Below, piece after piece: positions 6,448 to 12,516 of a stretch of DNA of 14,080 nt. A program made the translations under genes and the position numbers. The notes beneath the pieces were generated by a model. The model saw only the letters and a list, made by a program, of their open reading frames with translations. It made no database searches and was not told the DNA's origin. The stretch covers positions 1-14,080 of the forward strand of contig PKYX01000167.1 in NCBI GenBank assembly GCA_003132825.1, read 5' to 3'. The stretch is from Acidobacteriaceae bacterium. Its GTDB lineage: Bacteria > Acidobacteriota > Terriglobia > Terriglobales > Acidobacteriaceae. The number at the start of each line of letters is the position of its first letter. Position 1 is the stretch's first letter.

Positions 6448-7113
6448 CTAGGCGCTGGCCGCTTCCTGGCTGCCGAGCGGCAGAAAATACTGGGTCCCCT
6501 TGATCGGCGCGGACACCTTGCGCAGCAGTTCCTGCAAATCTTCGTTGCGCTCCACGAAATCGATCTCCGAGGTGTTCACGATCAGCAGGTCCGAGGAGGT
6601 GTAGTGAAAGAAAAAGTGCTCGTAGGCTTTCACCACCTCTTCCAGATAGTCCTCGCTGATCGCTTTTTCGCCGGATGCGTTCTTTTTCTTCAGGCGTTTC
6701 TTCAGCACTTCGGGAGTGGCCTGCAAATAGATCACCAGGTCCGGGGTCGGAATCTGATCGCGGAAGTAGTTGTAATACCGATTGTAGGTGTCGAGTTCCT
6801 GGTCGGTGAGATTGAGGCAGGCAAAGAGCTTATCCTTCTCGAAGACAAAATCCGCCACCACCGTTTTCTGCGAGCGCGCGCCCAGGTCGAGTGCGCGCAG
6901 CTGCTCGAATCGGCGGACCAAGAAGGCAAATTGTGCCTGGAAGGCGGCTCCGCGCTCACCCTCGTAGAAGGGACGCAGGAATGGATTTTCCTCGGCTTCC
7001 ATGACCAGCTGCGCATTCAAGCGCTCAGCCAAGACCCGCGCCAGCGTACTTTTACCGACTCGTATGGGACCTTCGACCGCGATGTAGCGCGGCAGTTCGA
7101 AAAGATTGGCCAT
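6448..7113 (-). CDS. deoxynucleoside kinase (dNK/dCK/dGK family)
   Basis: 221-aa P-loop kinase that phosphorylates deoxyribonucleosides to 5'-monophosphates for nucleotide salvage in the cytoplasm. Seen: YIAVEGPIRVGKSTLA with the P-loop GPIRVGKS (15-22); EAEENPFLRPFY, the nucleoside-binding Glu region; FAFLVRRFEQLRAL; VADFVFEKDKLFA, at the position where related kinases have a DRS-type motif; PDLVIYLQATPEVLKKRLKKK, the Walker-B-side strand and start of the basic LID; and EDYLEEVVKAYEHFFFHY. The preferred base (dA, dG or dC) cannot be read from the sequence. The ATG at 7113 lacks a clear Shine-Dalgarno. It lies upstream of panB-panC on the same strand, but a 258-nt spacer with tandem repeats argues for a separate unit. 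Confidence 0.9.
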   Translation of the reverse strand: MANLFELPRYIAVEGPIRVGKSTLARVLAERLNAQLVMEAEENPFLRPFYEGERGAAFQAQFAFLVRRFEQLRALDLGARSQKTVVADFVFEKDKLFACLNLTDQELDTYNRYYNYFRDQIPTPDLVIYLQATPEVLKKRLKKKNASGEKAISEDYLEEVVKAYEHFFFHYTSSDLLIVNTSEIDFVERNEDLQELLRKVSAPIKGTQYFLPLGSQEAASA

Positions 7114-7197
7114 GGGTCAGAGGGAATTGCGTTTCGCTTGGCAGGATATCTCGGCTGAGGCGCGCATGCAATTGCGGGAAGAGTTAACAGGCATGAT

Positions 7198-7225
7198 CGA
7201 TTGCCGATTGACGATTGCAGATTGC
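7198..7225. repeat. four 7-bp tandem units, CGATTGC type
   Basis: CGATTGC, CGATTGA, CGATTGC, AGATTGC in direct succession, in the 188-nt spacer between the divergent deoxynucleoside kinase and NodB genes. This is a simple heptamer repeat, noncoding, function unknown. The rest of that spacer holds only the NodB -10 box. Confidence 0.7.
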
Positions 7226-7286
7226 ACCGAAGGCTTTCACCCGCTAGGGGGATGTGAAATCTGGAATCTCGCGTCTGGATTGCAGC

Positions 7287-7292
7287 TACAAT
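7287..7292 (+). promoter_or_regulatory. putative -10 box of the NodB-family gene
   Basis: TACAAT, 5 of 6 to TATAAT, ending 9 nt before the ATG at 7302. There is no Shine-Dalgarno in the 9 nt between. Transcription would start within a few bases of the ATG, giving a leaderless mRNA. No good -35 hexamer is seen. Confidence 0.4.
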
Positions 7293-7301
7293 CGGCTCGG
7301 G

Positions 7302-8087
7302 ATGCTCGAATACGTCATCACAACCGCCGCTCTCGCCGCCGCCGCGTCCGCCGGCTATCAGTCGATGGCTCCCACCGGGCAGTGGTACGGAACGACTTTC
7401 ACGGGGATCGGGGGCGGATCGAAGCAGTTAGCTCTCACCTACGACGACGGCCCGAACGACCCGCACACGCTGCGGCTGCTCGAGGTTCTGGCCAAGCACG
7501 AGGTGCGGGCCACGTTCTTTCTCATCGGCCGGTATGCCGAGCAGAGGCCGGATCTTGTGCGCGCGGTGGTCGAGGGCGGGCACGTGGTCGGGAACCATAC
7601 CTACCATCATCTTTTGCTCACCTTCAGAAGTGCGGCTCAGGTCAGGGCGGAGCTGGACATGTGCCAACGGGCTCTGCGCGATGCGATCGGCGAGCACTCG
7701 AACCTGTTTCGGCCTCCGTTTGGCGGACGGCGGCCGGCGGTGCTTCGCATCGCGCGCCAGATGGGCCTTGCGACTGTGATGTGGAGCGTCACCGGGTACG
7801 ACTGGAATGCGCCGCCGGCGGAACAGATCGAACGAAAAGTGACCCATCGGATTCGTGGCGGAGACGTGATCTTGCTGCATGACGGCGGCCACTTGGAGAT
7901 GGGCGCCGACCGGTCACAAACCGTAACCGCGACCGATCGGCTGATCGCGAAGCACAAGAGCGAGGGCCGTCAGTTTGTGACGATTCCGGCCATGATGGAA
8001 GCGATGACCACGGGGCGGCGCACAACGACCGGGCGAGAGCCCGGTCCGACACCCACCGACTCTGAGACCCGCTCCCGCGCCGGCTAG
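7302..8087 (+). CDS. polysaccharide deacetylase, NodB-homology domain (CE4)
   Basis: Metal-dependent deacetylase of carbohydrate esterase family 4, acting on N- or O-acetyl groups of a polysaccharide or peptidoglycan; the substrate is not determinable here. From the ATG at 7302: a hydrophobic N-terminal stretch (3-18, EYVITTAALAAAASAG) serves as signal or anchor. The five NodB motifs follow: TYDDGP (46-51; catalytic and metal Asp48/49), HTYHH (99-103; metal His99 and His103), RPPFG (137-141), WSVTGYDW (161-168), and ILLHDGG (190-196). The tail after about 235 is Thr/Arg/Pro-rich and variable. A GTG at 7254 would add 16 residues ahead of the hydrophobic stretch; the ATG is preferred because the -10 box TACAAT lies between the two. 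It converges on hemL with a 20-nt gap. Confidence 0.92.
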   Translation: MLEYVITTAALAAAASAGYQSMAPTGQWYGTTFTGIGGGSKQLALTYDDGPNDPHTLRLLEVLAKHEVRATFFLIGRYAEQRPDLVRAVVEGGHVVGNHTYHHLLLTFRSAAQVRAELDMCQRALRDAIGEHSNLFRPPFGGRRPAVLRIARQMGLATVMWSVTGYDWNAPPAEQIERKVTHRIRGGDVILLHDGGHLEMGADRSQTVTATDRLIAKHKSEGRQFVTIPAMMEAMTTGRRTTTGREPGPTPTDSETRSRAG

Positions 8088-8107
8088 CGCCTGCCCAGCC
8101 CCGCTCA

Positions 8108-9409
8108 CTACGCATGCGCCGATTGAAACGCCTGCTTCGCAGCGGCGATGGTTTTTTTGATGTCTTCCTTGGTGTGGGCAGTGCTCAGGAAAGCCGATTC
8201 GTATTGCGAAGGCGGGAGGTAGACGCCGTGGTCGAGCATCGCACGGAAGAAGCGGCCAAAGGCATCGGTGTCGGACTTCGAGGCGGAATTCCAGTCGTTG
8301 ACCGGGCCGGGGGTGAAGAACCAAGTGAACATCGAGCCCACACGGTTGCTGCACAGAGTTACCCCGGCATCCCGGGCGGCGGCCGCCACTCCATCCACTA
8401 ATTGCGCGCTCAATTTCTCGAGACGCGGGTAGATCTCGGCCCGATGGTCACGCAGGTGGCTCAGGGTGGCCAATCCCGCCGCCATGGCCAACGGATTCCC
8501 GGACAGCGTTCCCGCCTGATACATGGGGCCGAGCGGCGCCACCAGATCCATCAATTCCGACGGGCCGCCGTAGGCGCCCACGGGTAATCCGCCGCCCAGG
8601 ATCTTCCCCAAGGTGGTCAGGTCGGGACGAATCCCATAGAGCTCCTGCGCTCCGCCGAAGGCCACGCGGAACCCGGTCATGACCTCATCAAAGATCAGCA
8701 CCGCCTTCTCGCGCTGCGTGATCAAGCGCAGGGCTGCCAAATAGTCGCCCAAGCCGGGCACGCAGCCCATATTCCCCACCACCGGTTCAACGATCACGCA
8801 GGCAATCTGGTGCTTGAACTTAGCGAAAACCCGCTCGACCGCGTCCGTATCGTTGAAGGGGAGAGTCACCGTGAACTGGGTGAACTCTTCGGGTACGCCC
8901 GCCGAGCCGGGGATGCCGAGGGTGGCCAATCCGGAGCCGGCTTTTACCAACAGTGCGTCCACGTGGCCGTGATAGCAGCCCTCGAATTTCACGATGTATT
9001 TGCGCTTGGTGTAGGCGCGCGCCAGGCGGACGGCCGACATGGTGGCTTCGGTTCCTGAGTTCACGAAGCGGACTTTTTGCAGGTGGGGGAACGCCAAAAG
9101 CACAATCTCGGCCAAGTCGGCTTCGGAGGGCGTCGAAGCGCCGAAACTAGTACCGCTGCGCGCCGCTGCGGTGATCGCTTCGACAACTTCCCCGAAAGCG
9201 TGCCCGAGAATCAGAGGCCCCCAGGAGCCCAGGTAATCGATGTACTCATTGTCATCGGCATCGAGCAGGTGCGAGCCCTGACCGAGCACAATGAACGGCG
9301 GATCGCCCCCCACAGCGCCAAACGCCCGTACCGGGGAGCTCACTCCGCCCGGCATCATTTGCTCGGCGCGCTTCTGCAGCTCGCGTGATTTCTCAACTTT
9401 GCGCGACAT
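8108..9409 (-). CDS. hemL: glutamate-1-semialdehyde 2,1-aminomutase
   Basis: PLP enzyme that isomerises glutamate-1-semialdehyde to 5-aminolevulinate in the C5 pathway, the entry to haem, sirohaem and B12. 433 aa from the ATG at 9409, normal length. Seen: [11 protein letters not shown] (20-30), substrate region; [18 protein letters not shown] (114-131), PLP phosphate site; [18 protein letters not shown] (143-160); [10 protein letters not shown] (239-248), the Asp that contacts the pyridine nitrogen; [11 protein letters not shown] (266-276) with the Schiff-base Lys269; and [20 protein letters not shown]-type extension to 9445 would run over the -10 box and is not conserved, so the ATG is used. 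There is no Shine-Dalgarno. TATACT (9433-9438, minus) is a probable -10 box, leaving a leader of about 15-20 nt. Confidence 0.97.
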   Translation of the reverse strand: MSRKVEKSRELQKRAEQMMPGGVSSPVRAFGAVGGDPPFIVLGQGSHLLDADDNEYIDYLGSWGPLILGHAFGEVVEAITAAARSGTSFGASTPSEADLAEIVLLAFPHLQKVRFVNSGTEATMSAVRLARAYTKRKYIVKFEGCYHGHVDALLVKAGSGLATLGIPGSAGVPEEFTQFTVTLPFNDTDAVERVFAKFKHQIACVIVEPVVGNMGCVPGLGDYLAALRLITQREKAVLIFDEVMTGFRVAFGGAQELYGIRPDLTTLGKILGGGLPVGAYGGPSELMDLVAPLGPMYQAGTLSGNPLAMAAGLATLSHLRDHRAEIYPRLEKLSAQLVDGVAAAARDAGVTLCSNRVGSMFTWFFTPGPVNDWNSASKSDTDAFGRFFRAMLDHGVYLPPSQYESAFLSTAHTKEDIKKTIAAAKQAFQSAHA

Positions 9410-9432
9410 GGATTCAGGAGACGAAAGGCGTA

Positions 9433-9440
9433 AGTATAGT
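9433..9440. promoter_or_regulatory. overlapping divergent -10 boxes (hemL and candidate RNA)
   Basis: The 8 bases AGTATAGT contain TATAGT on the + strand (9435-9440) and TATACT on the minus strand (9433-9438), each 5 of 6 matches to TATAAT. The minus box fits hemL. The + box predicts a start near 9446-9448, exactly where the closing stem of the candidate RNA begins. A weak TTCAGG (9413-9418) is the only -35 candidate for the + direction. Confidence 0.45.
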
Positions 9441-9445
9441 AGCAA

Positions 9446-9657
9446 CAGGACTTAGCTGGGAAGGCCGTCGGAGCCTGCGGCCGTTCGGAAGGCTCGGGGT
9501 GAAGATCTGAGTCCGCGCGGGCAGCGGAATTCATGGGAAATTCACAGCTTTGCAATCATCCTGCAACAGGCTGCCCGTAGGCTGATGCAAGTACGCCCTT
9601 CTAACCGGGAGGGTTTATGGACAGCTTCGGGGGGCTCCGAGCTGTCCTGTTTTTTTT
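9446..9657 (+). ncRNA. candidate structured small RNA, 6S-like architecture
   Basis: About 212 nt, with no ORF of note. Its two ends are complementary: CAGGAC (9446-9451) with GTCCTG (9644-9649), AGCT (9454-9457) with AGCT (9640-9643), and CGGAGCC (9469-9475) with GGCTCCG (9633-9639). That is 17 pairs interrupted by a TT bulge and an 11-nt bulge on the 5' side. An inner stem pairs CGGGCAGC (9518-9525) with GCTGCCCG (9570-9577). It encloses a hairpin GAATT/AATTC (9527-9543, 7-nt loop). The middle regions 9476-9517 and 9578-9632 would be a large internal bubble, with a small CCCT/AGGG hairpin (9596-9613) on the 3' side. A -10 box TATAGT sits just upstream and an oligo-T tract ends it. Closing stem, bubble and terminal stem at about 200 nt recall 6S RNA, but I cannot match conserved 6S bases, so the identity is inference. 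Confidence 0.45.
9619..9657 (+). terminator. Rho-independent terminator (+ strand)
   Basis: GGACAGCT (9619-9626) pairs perfectly with AGCTGTCC (9640-9647), with further C-G pairs inside (CGG with CCG). TG and then eight Ts (9650-9657) follow. The T tract is on the + strand only, so it ends a + strand transcript; both flanking genes (hemL and the regulator) are minus. Its 3' arm is the same sequence that can pair with the 5' end of the candidate RNA, so the two structures compete. Confidence 0.75.
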
Positions 9658-9693
9658 GTGGGAATCGGGCCTCGGGTCTGCCCCCTCCGCCTG

Positions 9694-9969
9694 TCACTTC
9701 AGGTAAGAACGGATGATGTCGACCAGTTCGTCGGCGGCCAAGGCTTGTTCGGAACTCGTCTTCTGGCCCGGATCGAGGACATGGAAGCGAATGTGACCCT
9801 CGAGCAACTCCGCCATCAGGCCGTTCATGGCGCCGCGAGCTGCAGTGATGAGCTGCAACAGATCGGAGCACTCAGGATCGGCTTCGAGCGCGCGCTCAAT
9901 AGCCTCCACCTGGCCTCGAATGCGGCGCACCCGCAAAATGAGTTTGGCTTTGTCTTTGACAGTATGCAT
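9694..9969 (-). CDS. CsoR/RcnR/FrmR-family transcriptional repressor
   Basis: 91-aa all-helical DNA-binding protein of the DUF156 family, tetrameric repressors that leave the operator on binding copper, nickel/cobalt or formaldehyde. Seen: KLILRVRRIRGQVEAIERALE (9-29), the conserved basic helix; ECSDLLQLITAARGAMNGLMAELLEGHI (33-60); and ELVDIIRSYLK at the end. Likely ligands are His2, Cys34, His59 and His63, in the order seen in RcnR (His3, Cys35, His60, His64), not the Cys-His-Cys of CsoR. FrmR-like wording (RVRRIRGQ, NGLMAE) is also strong, so the inducer (Ni/Co versus formaldehyde) is open. No efflux pump or formaldehyde dehydrogenase gene is beside it. The start is the ATG at 9967-9969; TATACT lies 13 nt upstream inside a palindromic operator, suggesting autoregulation. 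Confidence 0.93.
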   Translation of the reverse strand: MHTVKDKAKLILRVRRIRGQVEAIERALEADPECSDLLQLITAARGAMNGLMAELLEGHIRFHVLDPGQKTSSEQALAADELVDIIRSYLK

Positions 9970-9983
9970 TTTTCTTGACCTTA

Positions 9984-10004
9984 GTATACCCCCCTATGGT
10001 ATAC
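9984..10004. promoter_or_regulatory. probable operator of the RcnR/CsoR-family regulator
   Basis: A perfect inverted repeat: GTATACC (9984-9990), a 7-nt spacer CCCCTAT, and GGTATAC (9998-10004). Read on the minus strand its core is ATAGGGGGGTAT, a G6 tract flanked by TA-rich bases, the hallmark of RcnR and related CsoR-family operators. It overlaps the TATACT -10 box (9983-9988, minus) of the regulator gene, so binding would block transcription. A TTGACC (9975-9980, +) next to it could also place a + strand promoter under the same control. Confidence 0.7.
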
Positions 10005-10274
10005 GAAGGAAGGGTTGATCGATCGAGTTGTAACTCTGCATTAACCAAGCCGCGATAGGCTCGGTGGACCCTCCGCCGGTGGAGGGCGTCCGAGCCAGCG
10101 CGGCAGGCGGATCCTTCCCTCCGAGCGGTCCGCGCTTTTGTGTTAACTATAGTTTACTTATGATGATGTACTATAGTTTATGGAAATGCAGATGCGGCGC
10201 CGCCAAGCCCGAACGGGCACAGATCCGGCTCGAGTGCAGCGTGAGCGCGTAATCCCTGAGAATGCCGGAGCAAA
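10005..10274 (+). other. porin upstream region with GC-rich hairpins and an AT-rich double repeat
   Basis: No convincing gene. At 10058-10096 an inverted repeat pairs GGCTCGG and CCCTCC with GGAGGG and CCGAGCC around a GCCGGT loop. At 10107-10133 GCGGATCC can pair with GGTCCGC, followed by GCTTTTG, a weak terminator-like end. From 10141 to 10181 the sequence turns AT-rich and carries ACTATAGTTTA twice (10146-10156 and 10170-10180). Each copy includes a TATAGT that could serve as -10 box for the porin; the rest, to 10274, would be its leader. CGGAG (10266-10270) precedes the porin ATG. Confidence 0.6.
10146..10180. repeat. two copies of ACTATAGTTTA, possible operator
   Basis: Identical 11-mers at 10146-10156 and 10170-10180, 24 bp apart centre to centre. 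Each contains the palindrome ACTATAGT (AACTATAGTT for the first copy). They form an AT-rich island in GC-rich sequence 94 nt before the porin ATG. The arrangement looks like a dimeric repressor site overlapping -10 boxes. The protein that would bind is unknown. Confidence 0.5.
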
Positions 10275-11699
10275 ATGGTGAAGACTCGAGGACTCATCCT
10301 CCGGAACTGGGAGGCACTTCTCTGGTTGGGTGTATGCGCCATGTTGCCGATGGCAGGGGCGCAGTGCGCGCACGGCCAGGCCGCTCCGGACGCCGCCAAG
10401 AATCCGCCGGCCACCGACGATCCCGCGATCACCATGTTCCCGCACTCCGACACTTCGCGGTATTGGGTCTCGGGGCAAGACAACATTATTTTTCAATACC
10501 ACCCGTCGTTCGAAGCCAGCTACAGCGGTCCCAACAGTCTCGTTTCCCACGCGCAAGACGCTACCTCGAACGTGTCCACGTTGTTTCTCGGCTATGAGCT
10601 GACTGACACAACCGAGGTGTTTGTCGACGTTGAGGAGGCGAGCGGAGGCGGCCTGAGCGACGGATTGGGCCTCGCGGGGTTCACCAATCTGGATGTGGTG
10701 CGCAATCCCTTGCTTTCCAAGGCACCGTATCTGGCTCGCGGCATGATTCGGCAGATGATTCGGCTGAGCAGCGAAAACGTGGAAGCTGTACGGGGCCCCT
10801 TCGCGCTCGCCACCCGCGTGCCCGTGCGCCGTCTGGAACTGCGGGCCGGCAAGTTCGGGATGGCGGACTTCTTCGATCTGAACGGCGTGGGCAGCGACAG
10901 CCACTTCCAGTTCATGAATTGGACGATCGACAACAATGGCGCCTATGACTATGCCGCCGACACCCGCGGCTACACCTTCGGTGTGATGGCCGAGTACTAC
11001 GACCGCAACTGGGCCTTCCGATTCGCCGAGTCCCTCATGCCCAAGGTGGCCAATGGAATTGACCTGGTGTGGAATCTGCGCCGCGCCCGGGCGGAGAATT
11101 TCGAGCTTGAACTCCATCCGAGCTTCGGGGGCAAGCGGAATACGAGCATCCGCCTGCTGTCATTTGTGAATCATGCCAATATGGGGGTTTACCGTACGGC
11201 GGTGGAGAATTTTCTGGCGGGGAAAACGCCGCGGCCCGAGATCACGGCTCATCCCTTACAAACCACCGTGAAATATGGCTTTGGCGTGAACCTGGAGCAG
11301 GATCTTTTCCATCACCTGAGGGCCTATGGCCGCTGGGGATGGAATGAGGGCCAGCATGAATCCTATGCCTACACCGAGGTCGACAACACGGTCGAGATGG
11401 GGGCGGATTGGGCGGGGTATGGCTGGCACCGCGAACAGGACAAGGCCGGAGTCACGTTTGTGACCAACGGCATCTGCGCCGATCACCAGCACTACCTGGA
11501 GCTGGGCGGATTGGGCTTCCTGCTGGGCGATGGGGGATTGAACTACGGCCGGGAGAAAATTGTCGAGAGCTACTATACCGCTCACCTGTGGCGCGGCTTT
11601 TTCGTCGGACCGGATCTGCAGCACATCAATAACCCGGGCTACAACCGGGACCGCGGCCCGGTGTGGGTTCCAGGGTTCCGCTTCCATCTGGAATTCTAG
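10275..11699 (+). CDS. OprB-like carbohydrate-selective porin
   Basis: 474-aa outer membrane beta-barrel of the OprB family (Pfam carbohydrate-selective porin, PF04966), which in Pseudomonas admits glucose and related sugars. Seen: a signal peptide (about 1-35; basic MVKTRGLILR, a hydrophobic LLWLGVCAMLPMAGA segment, and cleavage near AHGQA); alternating beta strands throughout; the family-typical ELRAGKFGMADFFDLNGVGSDSHFQFMNW (188-216) and DYAADTRGYTFGVMAEYY; and a C-terminal strand ending in Phe (FRFHLEF), the usual barrel-assembly signal. The ATG at 10275 has CGGAG four nt upstream. The upstream region carries an AT-rich repeat, and an RcnR/FrmR-like regulator lies divergent to it. Whether the regulator controls the porin is not shown. 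Transported solute unknown. Confidence 0.85.
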   Translation: MVKTRGLILRNWEALLWLGVCAMLPMAGAQCAHGQAAPDAAKNPPATDDPAITMFPHSDTSRYWVSGQDNIIFQYHPSFEASYSGPNSLVSHAQDATSNVSTLFLGYELTDTTEVFVDVEEASGGGLSDGLGLAGFTNLDVVRNPLLSKAPYLARGMIRQMIRLSSENVEAVRGPFALATRVPVRRLELRAGKFGMADFFDLNGVGSDSHFQFMNWTIDNNGAYDYAADTRGYTFGVMAEYYDRNWAFRFAESLMPKVANGIDLVWNLRRARAENFELELHPSFGGKRNTSIRLLSFVNHANMGVYRTAVENFLAGKTPRPEITAHPLQTTVKYGFGVNLEQDLFHHLRAYGRWGWNEGQHESYAYTEVDNTVEMGADWAGYGWHREQDKAGVTFVTNGICADHQHYLELGGLGFLLGDGGLNYGREKIVESYYTAHLWRGFFVGPDLQHINNPGYNRDRGPVWVPGFRFHLEF

Positions 11700-11762
11700 T
11701 GTCGCGGAGCCGCAGATCCCACCGCCCGGCCTTTGAAACCCATCCCTCGAAAAGACGTGGAC

Positions 11763-12428
11763 TCAGTGCTTGACTGGGGCGTTCAGGTATTTTTCAAGCG
11801 GCACCTCAAAATACATCAGCTCGTGTCCCTGAGCGTTTTTTACGCCGGTGAGGTAGAAATGGGCGCCGGCCAGTGGCGTGGCTACGCCTTGAACATCAAA
11901 AAACAGGAAGCCGGCTTGCGTGCTGTGAGGCTCAACTGCTTTGGCTCCGAACTGGGCGTTCTCAATTTCTTCCCGCGCCTCTTGGCTGACACCGCCCTTT
12001 GCCCTCTTGGTGGGAAAAGGCAGCGGGTATCGGTTGGCGCTCGCCGAGGGGTGCGAGAGCCGGCGCTCGATGTCGTCCGGCGTAACCGGGGAAAGCTTGG
12101 CACGGTCTACGGTGACAAGTTCGGCCTTCATGCCGGCAAGCAAGACCGGTTGGTCGCCATCGTTGGTCACAACCAGCAAGATGGGGAGCATGCCAAGCTG
12201 GTTGTAGCGAACGGAAAAGATATTGGCCTTATCTGCCATGTCATAAGGGTCGAGAGCGAGGGTAACCGCCTCATCGTTGTGCTCGTCGCGCGCCGGGTAG
12301 CTCTTGGCCGGTTGAGCCACCGGCATGACGAACTGTTTGGCCCCCGGGCAGAAGACGGACAAACCAATCGCGGCGAGGATTCCTAGGACGAAACGAACCA
12401 GAACCGTAGTTGGCGGGCAGCGAGACAT
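11763..12428 (-). CDS. exported protein of unknown function
   Basis: 221 aa from the ATG at 12426-12428. The N-terminus (about 8-27, TVLVRFVLGILAAIGLSVFC) is a signal peptide or membrane anchor; Cys27 does not sit in a good lipobox (SVFC), so a lipoprotein is unlikely. The mature part contains SYPARDEHNDEAVTLALDPYD (43-63). It then has a beta-rich stretch, LPILLVVTNDGDQPVLLAGMKAELV (81-105), like an immunoglobulin-type or DUF-style sheet, then a charged region with DDIERRLSHP. The final strands are AGFLFFDVQG and HFYLTGVKNAQGHELMYFEVPLEKYL. I do not recognise a family; the wording resembles hypothetical secreted proteins of Acidobacteriota. A longer frame to 12518 would cover the -10 box and overlap waaA, so it is not preferred. 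TATAAT lies 9 nt upstream. It converges on the porin (63-nt gap with no evident terminator) and diverges from waaA. Confidence 0.75.
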   Translation of the reverse strand: MSRCPPTTVLVRFVLGILAAIGLSVFCPGAKQFVMPVAQPAKSYPARDEHNDEAVTLALDPYDMADKANIFSVRYNQLGMLPILLVVTNDGDQPVLLAGMKAELVTVDRAKLSPVTPDDIERRLSHPSASANRYPLPFPTKRAKGGVSQEAREEIENAQFGAKAVEPHSTQAGFLFFDVQGVATPLAGAHFYLTGVKNAQGHELMYFEVPLEKYLNAPVKH

Positions 12429-12437
12429 GGCAATTCG

Positions 12438-12443
12438 ATTATA
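12438..12443 (-). promoter_or_regulatory. consensus -10 box of the exported unknown protein
   Basis: On the minus strand this reads TATAAT exactly. It ends 9 nt before the ATG at 12428 and no Shine-Dalgarno intervenes, so the mRNA should be leaderless or nearly so. No clear -35 hexamer is found at 16-18 nt. Confidence 0.5.
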
Positions 12444-12498
12444 GGATGCGCTGCGCTCTGCGAGCGCTACCCTGACCCCTGGGCGCGAGGCTAGCGGG

Positions 12499-12504
12499 TA
12501 GAAT
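12499..12504 (+). promoter_or_regulatory. putative -10 box of waaA-lpxK
   Basis: TAGAAT, 5 of 6 to TATAAT, ending 12 nt before the waaA ATG. The predicted leader is about 6 nt, with no Shine-Dalgarno. Together with 12438-12443 this makes the 88-nt spacer a compact divergent promoter region. Confidence 0.4.
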
Positions 12505-12516
12505 GTCCCAGTCCTC

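Noticed and set aside
9446..9657. Cobalamin, c-di-GMP, NiCo or SRP RNA identity for the structured region
   Set aside because: None of the conserved core sequences of these RNAs is visible; only the overall 6S-like shape remains as a suggestion.
10166..10252. Small + strand frame starting at ATGATG with a Cys-rich peptide (WKCRCGAAKP)
   Set aside because: It begins inside the AT-rich repeat, has no Shine-Dalgarno, and covers the likely porin leader; Cys residues alone are not enough to call a gene.
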